From NCBI RefSeq assembly GCF_014640555.1, contig NZ_BMHE01000012.1:90578-154577 (forward strand): a DNA stretch of 64,000 bases. The letters run 5' to 3'. A program made the position numbers and the translations under genes. Origin of the DNA: Paenibacillus marchantiophytorum (GTDB taxonomy: Bacteria > Bacillota > Bacilli > Paenibacillales > NBRC-103111). The notes beneath the pieces are model-generated. The model did not search any database, had not been told where the DNA came from, and saw only the letters and a program-made list of their open reading frames with translations. Below are positions 44,540-53,826 of this stretch, piece by piece (the stretch's first letter is position 1; the number at the start of each line of letters is the position of its first letter).

Positions 44540-44620
44540 TATTCTCATTTTATGTTAAGTAATATAGAAGCTCTCAGAGACTCTCATCCTGCTCAATTCA
44601 GCTAGCAAACATCGCAAAGC

Positions 44621-45145
44621 TTACACTAGTTCCTTCAAAGCGCTCAAAGCCGCATCATAATTCGGATGCTCTTTCATCTCCGTCAAGTATTCCACATAAC
44701 GAACGGTATCGTTCGCATCCACGATGAAAATGGCGCGTTGATCCAGTTGGATTTCTTTAATCAATACCCCATACGCTTGGCCGAAGCTGCGGTATTTGTA
44801 GTCCGAGAGAGTAATGACTTTATCGATGCCTGCTGCTCCGCAGAAACGGCTTTGAGCAAACGGCAGATCCACGGAAATCGTCAGAATAACGACGTCATCC
44901 CCAAGTTTGTCAGCCTCTACATTAAACCGCCGCGTCTGAGCGTCGCAAGTGCCTGTGTCCACGGATGGAACGACAGAGATCAGCTTCACTTTGCCCGCAT
45001 AGTCCGCTAAGCTGACTTCGGTCATCAGGTCCTTGTTCACTTTAAAATCAGGCGCTTGATCGCCAATTTTAATTTCCGGTCCCAACAATGTCACCGGGTT
45101 CCCTCCAACGGTTGCTACTCCTGTGCGTTCAGTAATTTGTGTCAT
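44621..45145 (-). CDS. tpx: Thiol peroxidase (Tpx-type peroxiredoxin)
   Basis: 174 residues. It reduces hydroperoxides with electrons from thioredoxin. The peroxidatic Cys lies in PSVDTGTCDAQTRRF and the resolving Cys in QSRFCGAAG, the Tpx pair. The start is ATG 45145 (MTQITERTG) behind AGGAGGT; the longer frame to 45190 overlaps trxA. It is the last gene of trxB-trxA-tpx, a self-contained peroxide-reducing chain. Confidence 0.95.
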   Translation of the reverse strand: MTQITERTGVATVGGNPVTLLGPEIKIGDQAPDFKVNKDLMTEVSLADYAGKVKLISVVPSVDTGTCDAQTRRFNVEADKLGDDVVILTISVDLPFAQSRFCGAAGIDKVITLSDYKYRSFGQAYGVLIKEIQLDQRAIFIVDANDTVRYVEYLTEMKEHPNYDAALSALKELV

Positions 45146-45176
45146 GTTGTATACCTCCTGAATTTGATTGATGTGC

Positions 45177-45488
45177 TTATGCGTTGGCAATAACGGCTTT
45201 TAATTTCTCTTTGGACTGCAGCCCAACAAGTTGGTCAACCACTTGCCCATCTTTGAAAACAAGCAAGGTAGGGATGCTCATAACGTTATATTTGGCAGCG
45301 GACTCCGGATTGTCGTCCACATTGATTTTGACAATTTGAGCGGCATCGCCCACTTCGGCGGATAGTTCATCTAGAATTGGAGCAATCATTTTACAAGGAC
45401 CGCACCAAGGGGCCCAGAAATCGACGAGTACTGTGCCTGACTCTGTGGCGCTTTGGAAAGTTGCATCGGAAATGTGGTTAACTGACAT
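45177..45488 (-). CDS. trxA: Thioredoxin
   Basis: 103 residues with the active site WAPWCGPCKM and the cis-Pro loop SIPTLLVF. It passes electrons from the reductase next door to the peroxidase downstream and to other cell proteins. It starts at ATG 45488 behind GGAGGAA, 28 bp after trxB. Confidence 0.96.
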   Translation of the reverse strand: MSVNHISDATFQSATESGTVLVDFWAPWCGPCKMIAPILDELSAEVGDAAQIVKINVDDNPESAAKYNVMSIPTLLVFKDGQVVDQLVGLQSKEKLKAVIANA

Positions 45489-45516
45489 GGTTCATTCCTC
45501 CTGTAGGATCATTTAC

Positions 45517-46446
45517 TTACGCATGCTGCTCAGATATAAATCGTTCTGCATCGAGCGCTGCCATACAGCCGCTTCCTGCCGAAGTAATCGCTTGACGATA
45601 AATACGATCCTGTACGTCGCCGCAAGCGAAAATGCCTGGTATTCCTGTTTGCGCCGTCCCAGGAATAACTTGCAGATAACCCAGCTCATCTGTTGGCAGC
45701 TGTCCACCCAAGAAGGCTGTGTTCGGCGTATGACCAATCGCCAGGAAAATGCCGTCTGCCTCCAGCAGTTCTTCCTCGCCTGTTTCGTTGTTGAGCACTT
45801 TCAGTCCGCTCACTCCCATCGGCCCTGCCACCACTTCTAGTGGTGTGCGGTTGAGACTCCAAGCCACCTTTTGATTGCCGCGGGCGTGGTCCTGCATAAT
45901 TTTCGAAGCTTTCAAATCGTTGCGACGATGGACAACGCGCACCTCCGTAGCGAATCTGGTCAGGAACTGTGCTTCTTCCATCGCGGTATCCCCACCGCCA
46001 ATGACGATGATTTTCTTGTTGCGGAAAAAGAATCCATCGCAGGTCGCACACGTGCTTACGCCTTTCCCGATGTTCTCGGACTCGCCGGGAATGCCTAATT
46101 TCTTGGCCGAGGCACCCGTAGAGATGATCAGCGAATCTGCGGTCAATTGACTGCCGTCTTCCAAAAATAATGTGAAAGGACGTTTGGTCGTATCCACTTC
46201 AGTTACCCGACCCGCTTGAATCGTTGCTCCAAAACGCAGCGCTTGTCTGCGCATATTGTCCATCAGCTCCGGCCCTGTAATGCCATCCGGGAACCCTGGG
46301 AAATTGTCTACCTCGGTTGTTGTCGTAAGTTGTCCACCTGGCTGAATGCCTTCAATAACTAAGGGAGATACATTGGCTCTTGCCAAGTAGATTGCTGCGG
46401 TTAAGCCCGCAGGTCCAGTTCCGATAATGATCGCTTTGTGATGCAT
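45517..46446 (-). CDS. trxB: Thioredoxin reductase
   Basis: 309 residues. FAD-binding IGTGPAGLTAAIYLARA, redox-active CATCDG, NADPH-binding GGGDTAMEEA and the late FAD motif GIFACGDVQD. It reduces thioredoxin with NADPH. It is the first gene of the redox operon and has a near-consensus promoter. Confidence 0.96.
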   Translation of the reverse strand: MHHKAIIIGTGPAGLTAAIYLARANVSPLVIEGIQPGGQLTTTTEVDNFPGFPDGITGPELMDNMRRQALRFGATIQAGRVTEVDTTKRPFTLFLEDGSQLTADSLIISTGASAKKLGIPGESENIGKGVSTCATCDGFFFRNKKIIVIGGGDTAMEEAQFLTRFATEVRVVHRRNDLKASKIMQDHARGNQKVAWSLNRTPLEVVAGPMGVSGLKVLNNETGEEELLEADGIFLAIGHTPNTAFLGGQLPTDELGYLQVIPGTAQTGIPGIFACGDVQDRIYRQAITSAGSGCMAALDAERFISEQHA

Positions 46447-46537
46447 AGGAATTCCTCCTTTGAAGCTCTTCTATTTGCGCTTGTTAGCGTAATTTTTAGT
46501 TGTTATAAATTAAATTTGAAACAAACTTTATAGATGA

Positions 46538-46566
46538 ATCATAACAATTCTCTTTAATATTGTCAA
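46538..46566 (-). promoter_or_regulatory. Promoter of trxB-trxA-tpx
   Basis: TTGACA (46561-46566), a 17-bp spacer and TATGAT (46538-46543) on the minus strand, in a very AT-rich stretch. The 5' leader is about 90 bases. No convincing PerR box or Spx-type element was recognised. Confidence 0.8.
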
Positions 46567-46740
46567 CAATTAATTTGTGTACAATATAATAATTTGTCTT
46601 ACCCTCTCTTATCTTCCGTTGGCAGATTACACCTCCATTTTCATGAAGCTTTCAGCTACCACTCAAGTCCCTTTCAGTTTTCATAGGCATAATGAGAGGA
46701 GTACAAGGAACACAACCGCATTGAAGGGAGCAACGTATAG

Positions 46741-47664
46741 ATGAATACTCATATAAAAACGAACGGCACATGGAAATGGGTAAGCACCCTGCTGCTGCTC
46801 AGCATGATCGCTTATGTCCTGATTTATCCTCCATTGAAGAAAGTTGAGGGGTCCACGGCAATGGCCGCCGGTACGGCTGTAGCCAAAGTCAACGGGGTCA
46901 CCATAAGCAGCTCACAGCTCTATGATGCGATGCTGGCTACGGGCGGCAACCAGACATTGGACACTTTAATTACAGAGGAGCTTATTAATCAGGAAAGCCA
47001 AAAATCCGGCATTCAGGTAACGGATGCTGATATTCAAGCCGAACTAACCAAAGTCCAAAGCTCGTATGGATCTGACACAGAGTTCCAGCAAGCTCTTACA
47101 TCCTACGGCATGACCCTCGACGATTTGAAAAAGAATATGAAAACGCAGGTCCTGCTCAAGAAAATATTAGCTCCTCAAGTGACAATTACTGATGATGATA
47201 TTAAAAAGTACTATGATGCGAATCTGGAATCTTTGAAAACACCTGAACAGGTACAAGTTTCCCATATTGCTGTTGCAACCAAGGAAGAGGCCGATGCCCT
47301 CGTAGCGGCATTGAAAGCGGGAGGCGACTTCGCTGCCTTAGCCAAGGAGAAATCGCTGGATACCGCAACCAAAGACAAATCCGGCGAGCTTGGTTATATC
47401 GCCAAGGGCAGTGCAGATGCCGCGTTCGAGACGGCTGCCTTCGCTATGAAGGTGGGTGCTACCAGTGACCCGATTCCGACCAGCACAGGATATGACATTA
47501 TTAAAGTAACCGATCATAAAATGGCTGCGACACCTACGCTAGAGGAGAAAAAAGAATCGATCAAACAGATCTTAACCGATGAAAAATTGTCTACGCTGGC
47601 TTCGAGTTGGCTGGAAGAGCAGAAAGGCAAATCGACGGTAGAGAATTATTTGACTAAGAAATAG
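46741..47664 (+). CDS. PrsA/SurA-like peptidyl-prolyl isomerase
   Basis: 307 residues. One N-terminal membrane anchor (about 13-31) is present and no lipobox Cys, so it is anchored differently from PrsA lipoproteins. A SurA_N-like helical chaperone region (about 48-165) is followed by a parvulin PpiC domain (about 172-265: VSHIAVATKEEADAL, SGELGYIAKG, VGATSDPIPTSTGYDIIKV). It should fold secreted proteins outside the membrane. The start is ATG 46741 behind GAAGGGAG. Confidence 0.88.
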   Translation: MNTHIKTNGTWKWVSTLLLLSMIAYVLIYPPLKKVEGSTAMAAGTAVAKVNGVTISSSQLYDAMLATGGNQTLDTLITEELINQESQKSGIQVTDADIQAELTKVQSSYGSDTEFQQALTSYGMTLDDLKKNMKTQVLLKKILAPQVTITDDDIKKYYDANLESLKTPEQVQVSHIAVATKEEADALVAALKAGGDFAALAKEKSLDTATKDKSGELGYIAKGSADAAFETAAFAMKVGATSDPIPTSTGYDIIKVTDHKMAATPTLEEKKESIKQILTDEKLSTLASSWLEEQKGKSTVENYLTKK

Positions 47665-47686
47665 GCAATTCCCTTAACTTAATCTG

Positions 47687-47726
47687 AAAAGGAGGTCCCG
47701 CATTCGCGCGCGGGACCTCCTTTTTT
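47687..47726. terminator. Bidirectional terminator between the foldase gene and pdaA
   Basis: AAAGGAGGTCCCGC pairs with GCGGGACCTCCTTT, flanked by T and A tracts. Confidence 0.92.
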
Positions 47727-48496
47727 CATGGCGTATGTGTCTTCATCTGGTCGAGACTCTTGAACTCGTACCCTTGGCTCTTGGCATCGTCAATGATTTT
47801 GGCGAGTGCTTCGGTATTATCTTTGGATACCGAGTGCAGGAGAATAACGGCGCCCGGATGAAGTTGAGCCATCACGTTCTTGTAGGCGTACTGCCAGCCT
47901 TTCTGCTGCTTAGGCTCCCAGTCGCGGTAGGCCACAGACCAGAACACATTCGTGTAGCCAAGCTGCTGACTGACGGCTAACGATCGGCCGTTGAAGATCC
48001 CCCGCGGCGTGCGCAGATAGCGCATTTCCTTCTGGTCGGTCATCGCGCCGACGCCTTCCTTCACTTGATCCAGCTCTTTGCGGATACGCTCAGCGGAGAT
48101 TTGGCTCATGTCCGGATGACTCCAGGAATGGTTGCCAATCAAGTGACCTTCCTGCGCCATACGCTTCAGCAGCTCGGGCTCCGTCTTGATGTAATGCCCC
48201 GTCACAAAGAAAATGGCCGGTACTTGCTTCTCCTTCAGAACGTCCAAAATCTTGCCTGTATACCCTTGCTCGTACCCGTTATCGAAGGTTAAGTACAATT
48301 CTTTGACGGTGAGATCGCCTGTAAAGATAGCGGCATGCTGCTGCAAAAGACCTTTGAAACCTTCCTCGTCAATCGATGGGCGCTGTCCATTCGCGCTTTT
48401 CTTGAAGCCGAAATGGTAGGAACCGTCGGCGGATACCAACGTCGCTTGCCCTAACAGCATCGCAAGCACGAGGGTCATGATACGAATGTAGTTCAC
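47726..48496 (-). CDS. pdaA: Polysaccharide deacetylase PdaA (delta-lactam pathway)
   Basis: About 256 residues. Signal peptide about 1-22. The NodB domain has the metal/catalytic motifs TFDNGYEQGYTG (Asp-Asn, as in PdaA, in place of Asp-Asp), NHSWSHPDM, RTPRGIF and the late VILLHSVS. PdaA removes acetyl groups from muramic acid so that the muramic delta-lactam of spore cortex can form. The start is GTG 48496 (NYIRIMTLVLAM) behind AAGGAGTGAG; the longer frame to 48565 is rejected. Confidence 0.9.
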   Translation of the reverse strand: MNYIRIMTLVLAMLLGQATLVSADGSYHFGFKKSANGQRPSIDEEGFKGLLQQHAAIFTGDLTVKELYLTFDNGYEQGYTGKILDVLKEKQVPAIFFVTGHYIKTEPELLKRMAQEGHLIGNHSWSHPDMSQISAERIRKELDQVKEGVGAMTDQKEMRYLRTPRGIFNGRSLAVSQQLGYTNVFWSVAYRDWEPKQQKGWQYAYKNVMAQLHPGAVILLHSVSKDNTEALAKIIDDAKSQGYEFKSLDQMKTHTP

Positions 48497-48652
48497 GGTT
48501 GCAGACTCACTCCTTGCCTTTTGTGATTGGTTACAGCGGACTAGGCTGTTACTAATATGCCACATTTTAGACGGTGATTATGTGAGGAGCAGGAGTGAGT
48601 ACCGCAGGGTAATACTGGATATTTCTCATTTCCCCACAATAGACACTTCAGC

Positions 48653-49774
48653 TTAATCAATAACTTTGCCGAAAGCGTCTACAATATCTCCGCGAAAAGA
48701 CTTGCCGACAAGCTTTCGAATCTCCTCATACGCTTCCCGCGGAGGCATCTCTTCTCGGTATGACCGCGGTGTTGTTAAAGCCAGAAAAACTTCAACGAGA
48801 CCAAGCATTTGCGAAAGAAGAGGAATCTGATTCCCCGATAACTGATACGGATAACCAGTACCGTCAACCTTTTCATGATGATACAGGAAAGCCTTCTCCA
48901 CCTCTTGAAAGTCAGGTATGCCCTCGCACAATTCCCTGGCCATAAAGCAGTGCTCCTGAACTACCTCAAACTCGAACTCCGATAGCTTCCCTTCCTTCTC
49001 AAACATATAATCAGGCAGCTTCACTCTACTTACAAAATGCAGCAAAGCCAGCAAATCAATCTCCCAATCCTGAACACGAAGACCGCCATATTCCTTCACA
49101 AGCGCTTTCAGCAGAGCGCTCATATCTCCGATTTCTTTACGCGAAGTCTGGGTCTTTCGTTCTCCAACCGGAATAAAACACTGCAGGATGTTGATAACCT
49201 GCTGCTTCTGTTGCTCGAATGCAATGGCTTCAACTCGCTTTTTATGCTGCTGAAAGGTTAGACTGATAATTCCGCCAAGAATCATCGCGCCAAGGGCATA
49301 AACCGCTTTGGTAGTTGCCGCAATTACCGGCGATAACCCCTCAATGTTCACTGTTGTTGGACCGAATATATGGAAGATAGTGAAATACAGTAGGAATATC
49401 GCAATCCCATATAGATAGGTGCGAAAATCTACAAGTAAACTAAGCATGATCGGGAAGAAAATCAACGCAACCCACATTTGCTGCAGCGCCATTGGATTAT
49501 ATAGTGTGGTAACGACAACGACAAGAAAAATGAGGGAGGGCGCAATCAGCTTTGAATAAGGGCTCTCCTTGGGCATTCGCTTCTGAATTCCATACATCCC
49601 CCAAGCGAATAAAGCAACCGTAAAGGAAGTCATCATATATAGCTTGGATTCTGAGTTCCCGATCAATGCCCAATAGAATAAACCACTCAGTGCACAAATC
49701 AGGGCCATACCGCCTATCATCGCCATCATCAATTGATCTGCCGACTGCCCTGCTAAGCGCTGCAACACTTTCAT
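48653..49774 (-). CDS. Membrane protein with degenerate HD-GYP domain
   Basis: 373 residues. About six membrane helices (15-190) precede a cytoplasmic HD-GYP-like domain (about 225-370). The HD dyad is lost: the usual LHDIGK position reads LHFVSRVKLP. The second part survives as FLYHHEKVDGTGYPY and the following VEVFLALTTPRSYRE is recognisable, also without the usual Asp. Metal binding and cyclic-di-GMP hydrolysis are therefore unlikely; a sensing or binding role is possible. Its ATG overlaps the end of the receiver gene (ATGA). Confidence 0.82.
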   Translation of the reverse strand: MKVLQRLAGQSADQLMMAMIGGMALICALSGLFYWALIGNSESKLYMMTSFTVALFAWGMYGIQKRMPKESPYSKLIAPSLIFLVVVVTTLYNPMALQQMWVALIFFPIMLSLLVDFRTYLYGIAIFLLYFTIFHIFGPTTVNIEGLSPVIAATTKAVYALGAMILGGIISLTFQQHKKRVEAIAFEQQKQQVINILQCFIPVGERKTQTSRKEIGDMSALLKALVKEYGGLRVQDWEIDLLALLHFVSRVKLPDYMFEKEGKLSEFEFEVVQEHCFMARELCEGIPDFQEVEKAFLYHHEKVDGTGYPYQLSGNQIPLLSQMLGLVEVFLALTTPRSYREEMPPREAYEEIRKLVGKSFRGDIVDAFGKVID

Positions 49775-50199
49775 AACATACTCCTCCTTATACCGGAATC
49801 GTCTGCTCGGTTCTCTTTCGGTTGAAAAATAGAAGCCCCTTTCATGACATCATCGATCACAGATAAAATAACTTCTGGGCTCGTATCCTTCATCAAGTAA
49901 CCATCAACCCCGGCTTTAATTGCACGATAAATATCTTCACTTTCATCAAATGCGGTTAAGATAATAATTTTCATAGCTGGATAGGTATCCTTCAATGTCT
50001 TGACCCCATCAATAATCGATATCCCCGGCATTTTCAAATCGGTCAAAAGAAGATCAGGCGCCAAAGCAAGTGATTGCTCAATAGCTTCCTTGCCATTCGT
50101 AGCCTCACCCGTTATGGCGTATTCCCCACAGCTTTGAAGCAAAATGTGCAACCCCTCTCGTACAATTGAGCGGTCGTCAGCAATCACTACCTTATACAT
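49771..50199 (-). CDS. Stand-alone response-regulator receiver protein
   Basis: 142 residues. A complete receiver domain has VVIADDRSIVREGL, the phospho-acceptor Asp in LLLTDLKMPG, Thr in IILTAFDE and Lys in YLMKD. The usual NarL-type HTH is missing and the chain ends 20 residues after the fold. The start is ATG 50199 behind AAAGGAG, inside the end of the kinase gene. With the coupled HD-GYP gene downstream it looks like a split, RpfG-like arrangement. Confidence 0.85.
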   Translation of the reverse strand: MYKVVIADDRSIVREGLHILLQSCGEYAITGEATNGKEAIEQSLALAPDLLLTDLKMPGISIIDGVKTLKDTYPAMKIIILTAFDESEDIYRAIKAGVDGYLMKDTSPEVILSVIDDVMKGASIFQPKENRADDSGIRRSML

Positions 50200-51742
50200 A
50201 GGCCATACTCCTTTCACGAGGAATGTGCGCTGTAACGGTCATTCCCCTAGCTTGTTCAGAGTGAAAAGAGATCGTGCCATTCAAAGCTTTAATCCGCTTC
50301 TCCATGCCGCCCAAACCGAATTTTCCCTCCTGGTAAGCATCCGTTTTGTTCATGCCGACACCGTCATCCTTCACCGTAATTGTCCATTGCACACTTGTAA
50401 CCTCAATTTTGACGTGAATGTGTTTGGCTTGCGCATGCTTAATCACATTGTTGGCCGCTTCTTCCACCAGATGATAAATAGCTTCTTCGATATCAAGCTG
50501 TTCGTACGCTACCCATCCGACATTCTCGAATTGCGGCTTCACATCCGTATGTTCCGTAACACGGTAAAGCAGCTTCTCAATCGCATGATGGAGATTAAAC
50601 TTCCGCTTCTCATCCTTAAGCTCAGTAATGAATTGGCGAATATCCCTATGACTTTCTTTCACTTTTTTCTCGATTTCCGTCACATAAGGAAGCACAGCCT
50701 CACGCGCGTCGGAAGGAAGCACATTCTTTAGTTGGAATAGCTGAATTGAAATAAAGAATAACTCCTGTGTGATACCGTCATGAATATTCTGAGCAATCGT
50801 ATTTCGCTCTATAGCTACAGCTGTTTCTTCGGCATCCTGCAATTCTTCGTTCGTGAAATGAAAGGCTTCCAGCTTCGTAAGAATGAATTGCATATATATT
50901 TTATGCAGAATTGTTAATTCGTTTTTTCCCGCTCTGACTAATAACCAGCCATAGGTATGACTATCCCTGTCCACAAGCGTTTGTATATATAGTGGTAAAA
51001 CTTCACCCGTTGGGGAAGGCAGATTCCTATACATTTTCTCGCTGGGCGGCTTATTTTGTTTCATATAATTCGTAAAATAGGTATGCTTCCAGCTCTGTAT
51101 TTTTTTATAAGGACCAGCTTGATCGATACATAGAATGACTTCACGATCGTCCAGTACCTTCTTAAGCAGTTCTTCCACTTGATGTACGGATCTTTGTTGA
51201 AAAGGCTTCAGGCCTCCACGACCTGTGGAATAAATCATGACGAACTTGCGATACTGCTTGCGCAAACTTTGCAGAGCATAGTGCACGAGACCTACTGCAC
51301 AATAGAAAGCAAAGACAACAAAACCATAATCAAAATGCGCAATCACATAATCATATATAGAAGTGGAGAATATTAGCGCAAATACAGTGGGCAGTAAGAG
51401 TACATAGCAAAGTGAAATTGTGTAGTACTGCTTCCACGTCACAAATCGTTTGATCATCCCAAGACTAGTAAAACTATAGAACAAGAATGGACTAGACAGC
51501 CCGCCAGTTAGCCACAGAATCACAAAACCAAAAAGAATATCGGCTGTGGCCGCGATGAAAGCCCATTTCCTTCGCATTTTATCCAGATGCACCAAGCTGT
51601 ATATCGTTTGGAAAAGCACCGCTACTAACAACAGTCCGGGAGATACTCCACTGGAATTGGTATAAACCAATAGACCAATGAGCAGCAGCACCCATCTGCA
51701 GCCCAAAAATAAATATAAGCTTGTTTTATTCTGTAAGGACAT
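50192..51742 (-). CDS. NarX/DesK-type sensor histidine kinase
   Basis: 516 residues. About six membrane helices (8-175), a cytosolic linker of GAF-like size (175-300), a HisKA_3 dimer domain with the phospho-His in NIAQNIHDGITQ-like context (AQNIHDGITQELF), and a HATPase with EAANNVIKHAQ, KDDGVGMNK and GKFGLGGMEKRI. ATG 51742 follows AGGAG by 9 bases; the frame opens at TTG 51748. It overlaps the receiver gene by 8 bp and diverges from a NarL-type regulator. Confidence 0.9.
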   Translation of the reverse strand: MSLQNKTSLYLFLGCRWVLLLIGLLVYTNSSGVSPGLLLVAVLFQTIYSLVHLDKMRRKWAFIAATADILFGFVILWLTGGLSSPFLFYSFTSLGMIKRFVTWKQYYTISLCYVLLLPTVFALIFSTSIYDYVIAHFDYGFVVFAFYCAVGLVHYALQSLRKQYRKFVMIYSTGRGGLKPFQQRSVHQVEELLKKVLDDREVILCIDQAGPYKKIQSWKHTYFTNYMKQNKPPSEKMYRNLPSPTGEVLPLYIQTLVDRDSHTYGWLLVRAGKNELTILHKIYMQFILTKLEAFHFTNEELQDAEETAVAIERNTIAQNIHDGITQELFFISIQLFQLKNVLPSDAREAVLPYVTEIEKKVKESHRDIRQFITELKDEKRKFNLHHAIEKLLYRVTEHTDVKPQFENVGWVAYEQLDIEEAIYHLVEEAANNVIKHAQAKHIHVKIEVTSVQWTITVKDDGVGMNKTDAYQEGKFGLGGMEKRIKALNGTISFHSEQARGMTVTAHIPRERSMAYV

Positions 51743-51894
51743 GCACAACTGCTCCTAAACTTAATGTATTCTTAATGGTTTTTCGACTTATTTTGTTATA
51801 CAATGAATTTCAATGAAGCGAATAGGCACTTAGTAATAGGCATTTAGCACTATTTCAGTATACCATAGATAAGATCGCTCTGGAGGGAACCAGC

Positions 51895-52539
51895 TTGATT
51901 AATATGATTATCCTTGATGACCATCCCCTTGTTCGCAAAGGGATCTGCTCCATTGTCTCATCTGGCCAATCGATGAATGTTGTGGGGGAAGCCACCAATT
52001 CTAGGGAGGCTCTCGCACTTATGGAGCGTACACAACCTGACCTTGTTCTTGTCGATTTAAACTTAGGGAATGAAAATGGCTTGGATTTCATCCAGGCAGC
52101 CCGCCGAGCGGGACATACTTGCAAATATATGATCTTAACCTCGTCGGTCACACGCAGTGAACTCCAATTGGCTCAGTCCATGCAGATTGAAGGTATCTGC
52201 CTCAAAGAAGCATTTCCTGAAGATTTGTTATATGCCGTAGAAGTCGTTGCCCGCGGACGTAAATACTATGATCCGGTCTTGATGGGTTCTATGATGGACG
52301 ACAAGCAAGCTAAAAAAGAGCAAGATCTATCTGAACTTACTCCCAAAGAGCTTGAGGTGCTGATGTCACTTGGCAAGGGGCGATCCAACAAAGAAATCGC
52401 GAGCGCCCTCTTCATTACCGAATTTACAGTCAAGAAGCACGTAAGCCAGGTTTTAGCCAAATTAGAACTAGCCGATCGCACACAAGCAGCTTTGTACGCC
52501 TTGTCCAAGGGGCTTGTGCAATTCGAAATGCAGCGATAA
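51895..52539 (+). CDS. NarL/FixJ-type response regulator
   Basis: 214 residues. Receiver: MIILDDHPLVRKGI, phospho-acceptor Asp in LVLVDLNLGNENG, Lys in ICLKEAF. LuxR-type HTH (about 148-210): LTPKELEVLMSLGKGRSNKEI and TVKKHVSQVLAKL. The start is TTG 51895 with GGAGGG upstream. It has no kinase on its own strand; the divergent kinase is the obvious partner, which leaves that kinase with two receivers. Confidence 0.9.
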   Translation: MINMIILDDHPLVRKGICSIVSSGQSMNVVGEATNSREALALMERTQPDLVLVDLNLGNENGLDFIQAARRAGHTCKYMILTSSVTRSELQLAQSMQIEGICLKEAFPEDLLYAVEVVARGRKYYDPVLMGSMMDDKQAKKEQDLSELTPKELEVLMSLGKGRSNKEIASALFITEFTVKKHVSQVLAKLELADRTQAALYALSKGLVQFEMQR

Positions 52540-52561
52540 AACAAGATGTCTGCCTACAAAG

Positions 52562-52596
52562 AAAGATCCGTCGGGATAGCCCGTTGGATCTTTTGT
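52562..52596. terminator. Terminator between the NarL-type regulator and the signal peptidase gene
   Basis: AAAGATCC pairs with GGATCTTT with an inner CGGG/CCCG stem; it can serve both converging genes. Confidence 0.75.
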
Positions 52597-52599
52597 TCG

Positions 52600-53157
52600 T
52601 TAGAGGTCAAGCGGCTCTGCGATGCGATGCATCGGAAGCAGGGAAAACTCCGCGTAGCCTTTAACATCTTTGATATGAACCGGGCCCAGTGAGGGGTCCC
52701 TGCTGTCTTTGCTTTCACCTAGCGTCCGATTGTCGCCTATAACGAACAGATGACCGCTTGGTACCGTCTGAACGGCCATGTCTTCGGATTTACCTGCGGT
52801 GTATAGCTCAGGCAGCGGCGTTTCGTTCACATAGATAACACCATCACGGATGAGTACGCGATCCCCCTCCACAGCAATCACACGCTTAATGATGTTGAAG
52901 CCGAGGCGCTCTTCCTTAATAACAACGACATCCCCATACTTCGGTGTAGAGAAAAACAAGGAAAGCTTGTTCATAAATAGAATATTGCCATTCTGCAGGG
53001 TGGGGTACATCGAGTTACCTGAAACTCTCGTAAGCCCAATCATGTTATTAATCAATATAAAGGCTAAAGCTAAGAGCAAAATGAATTTTACCCAGCCCCA
53101 GAAGTCACTTTTTTTCTTAACAACCGATTGCCTTAGTCCCAAACTCTCATCTGTCAT
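52600..53157 (-). CDS. Type I signal peptidase
   Basis: 185 residues, P-type bacterial enzyme with one N-terminal membrane helix (about 22-42). The catalytic Ser lies in SGNSMYPTL, the general-base Lys in NIIKRVIAVEGD, and the C-terminal box in VIGDNRTLGESKDSRD. It cleaves signal peptides outside the membrane. It is the last gene of a run of three secreted-protein genes, 37 bp after the third, which suggests dedication to them. SipW-type (ER-like) features are absent. Confidence 0.93.
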   Translation of the reverse strand: MTDESLGLRQSVVKKKSDFWGWVKFILLLALAFILINNMIGLTRVSGNSMYPTLQNGNILFMNKLSLFFSTPKYGDVVVIKEERLGFNIIKRVIAVEGDRVLIRDGVIYVNETPLPELYTAGKSEDMAVQTVPSGHLFVIGDNRTLGESKDSRDPSLGPVHIKDVKGYAEFSLLPMHRIAEPLDL

Positions 53158-53194
53158 GATTCAATTCCCATCCTCTACAGCTTCTATTATTCGT

Positions 53195-53797
53195 TTATTG
53201 TTGTGTATATGTTACATTCACTACAGTTGGCGTTGGTAATTGATTCCCGTAGACGTCATCCGTAACAGCGGGTGGTTTTGGTGTCGGTATTGGCACTGGC
53301 GGAGCAACTATGACAGGGGGACTCGGTGCGAATATTTGCGCCGGGGGCACGTAGCTGCCTGCTAATGTATCCATAGCCGACTTCGCGCTATCCAGAATCA
53401 ATTGAAGCTTATCCGTTATCTGTTGACGGTCCTGCTCTGTTCTAACATTCGTTTGAGCTAGCAAGGCTTGTGTATATTGCGCCAGCGCTTGAACATGGAT
53501 CTTCTTCTGCTCCTCTGTGAAAGACTCCAGATTTCTAGCAGATGCTTCGAGTCGAACCTGCAATTCTTTCTTCAACAATTCCTTCTGCACATCCGTCTCA
53601 GACTTCATGGACTGGTCTAAATTCTGAATGACTTGCTCTGTTTTCTTATTAAACCAAGAAGCCATTGTACCGGCAAGATCAATATCCGCATAGGAAACTC
53701 CGGCTGATGCCGTAAGAATGACCGTTAAAGAAACAATTCCAGCTGCGACAATCCGTTTGGATTTCACCTTACGTTGCTTTTCATTTCTGGTGATCAT
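53195..53797 (-). CDS. Secreted helical protein with Pro-rich tail (family member 3)
   Basis: 200 residues. A basic start and signal peptide run to about residue 37 (VSYA), then mature DIDLAGTMASWFN carries Asp at +3, Met at +8 and Trp-Phe at +11/+12, shared with the two genes upstream. A Gln/Glu/Lys-rich helical body (about 50-140) follows. The tail is rich in Pro and Val (APPVPIPTPKPPAV), which suggests an extended wall-crossing or exposed segment. The start is ATG 53797 behind AGGAGGAA. Function unknown. Confidence 0.75.
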   Translation of the reverse strand: MITRNEKQRKVKSKRIVAAGIVSLTVILTASAGVSYADIDLAGTMASWFNKKTEQVIQNLDQSMKSETDVQKELLKKELQVRLEASARNLESFTEEQKKIHVQALAQYTQALLAQTNVRTEQDRQQITDKLQLILDSAKSAMDTLAGSYVPPAQIFAPSPPVIVAPPVPIPTPKPPAVTDDVYGNQLPTPTVVNVTYTQQ

Positions 53798-53826
53798 CGT
53801 GATTCCTCCTTTTCTTTATAGGTGAT

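Noticed and set aside
46538..46620. PerR or Spx site upstream of trxB
   Set aside because: The region is AT-rich and gives partial matches only; no element matched well enough to report.
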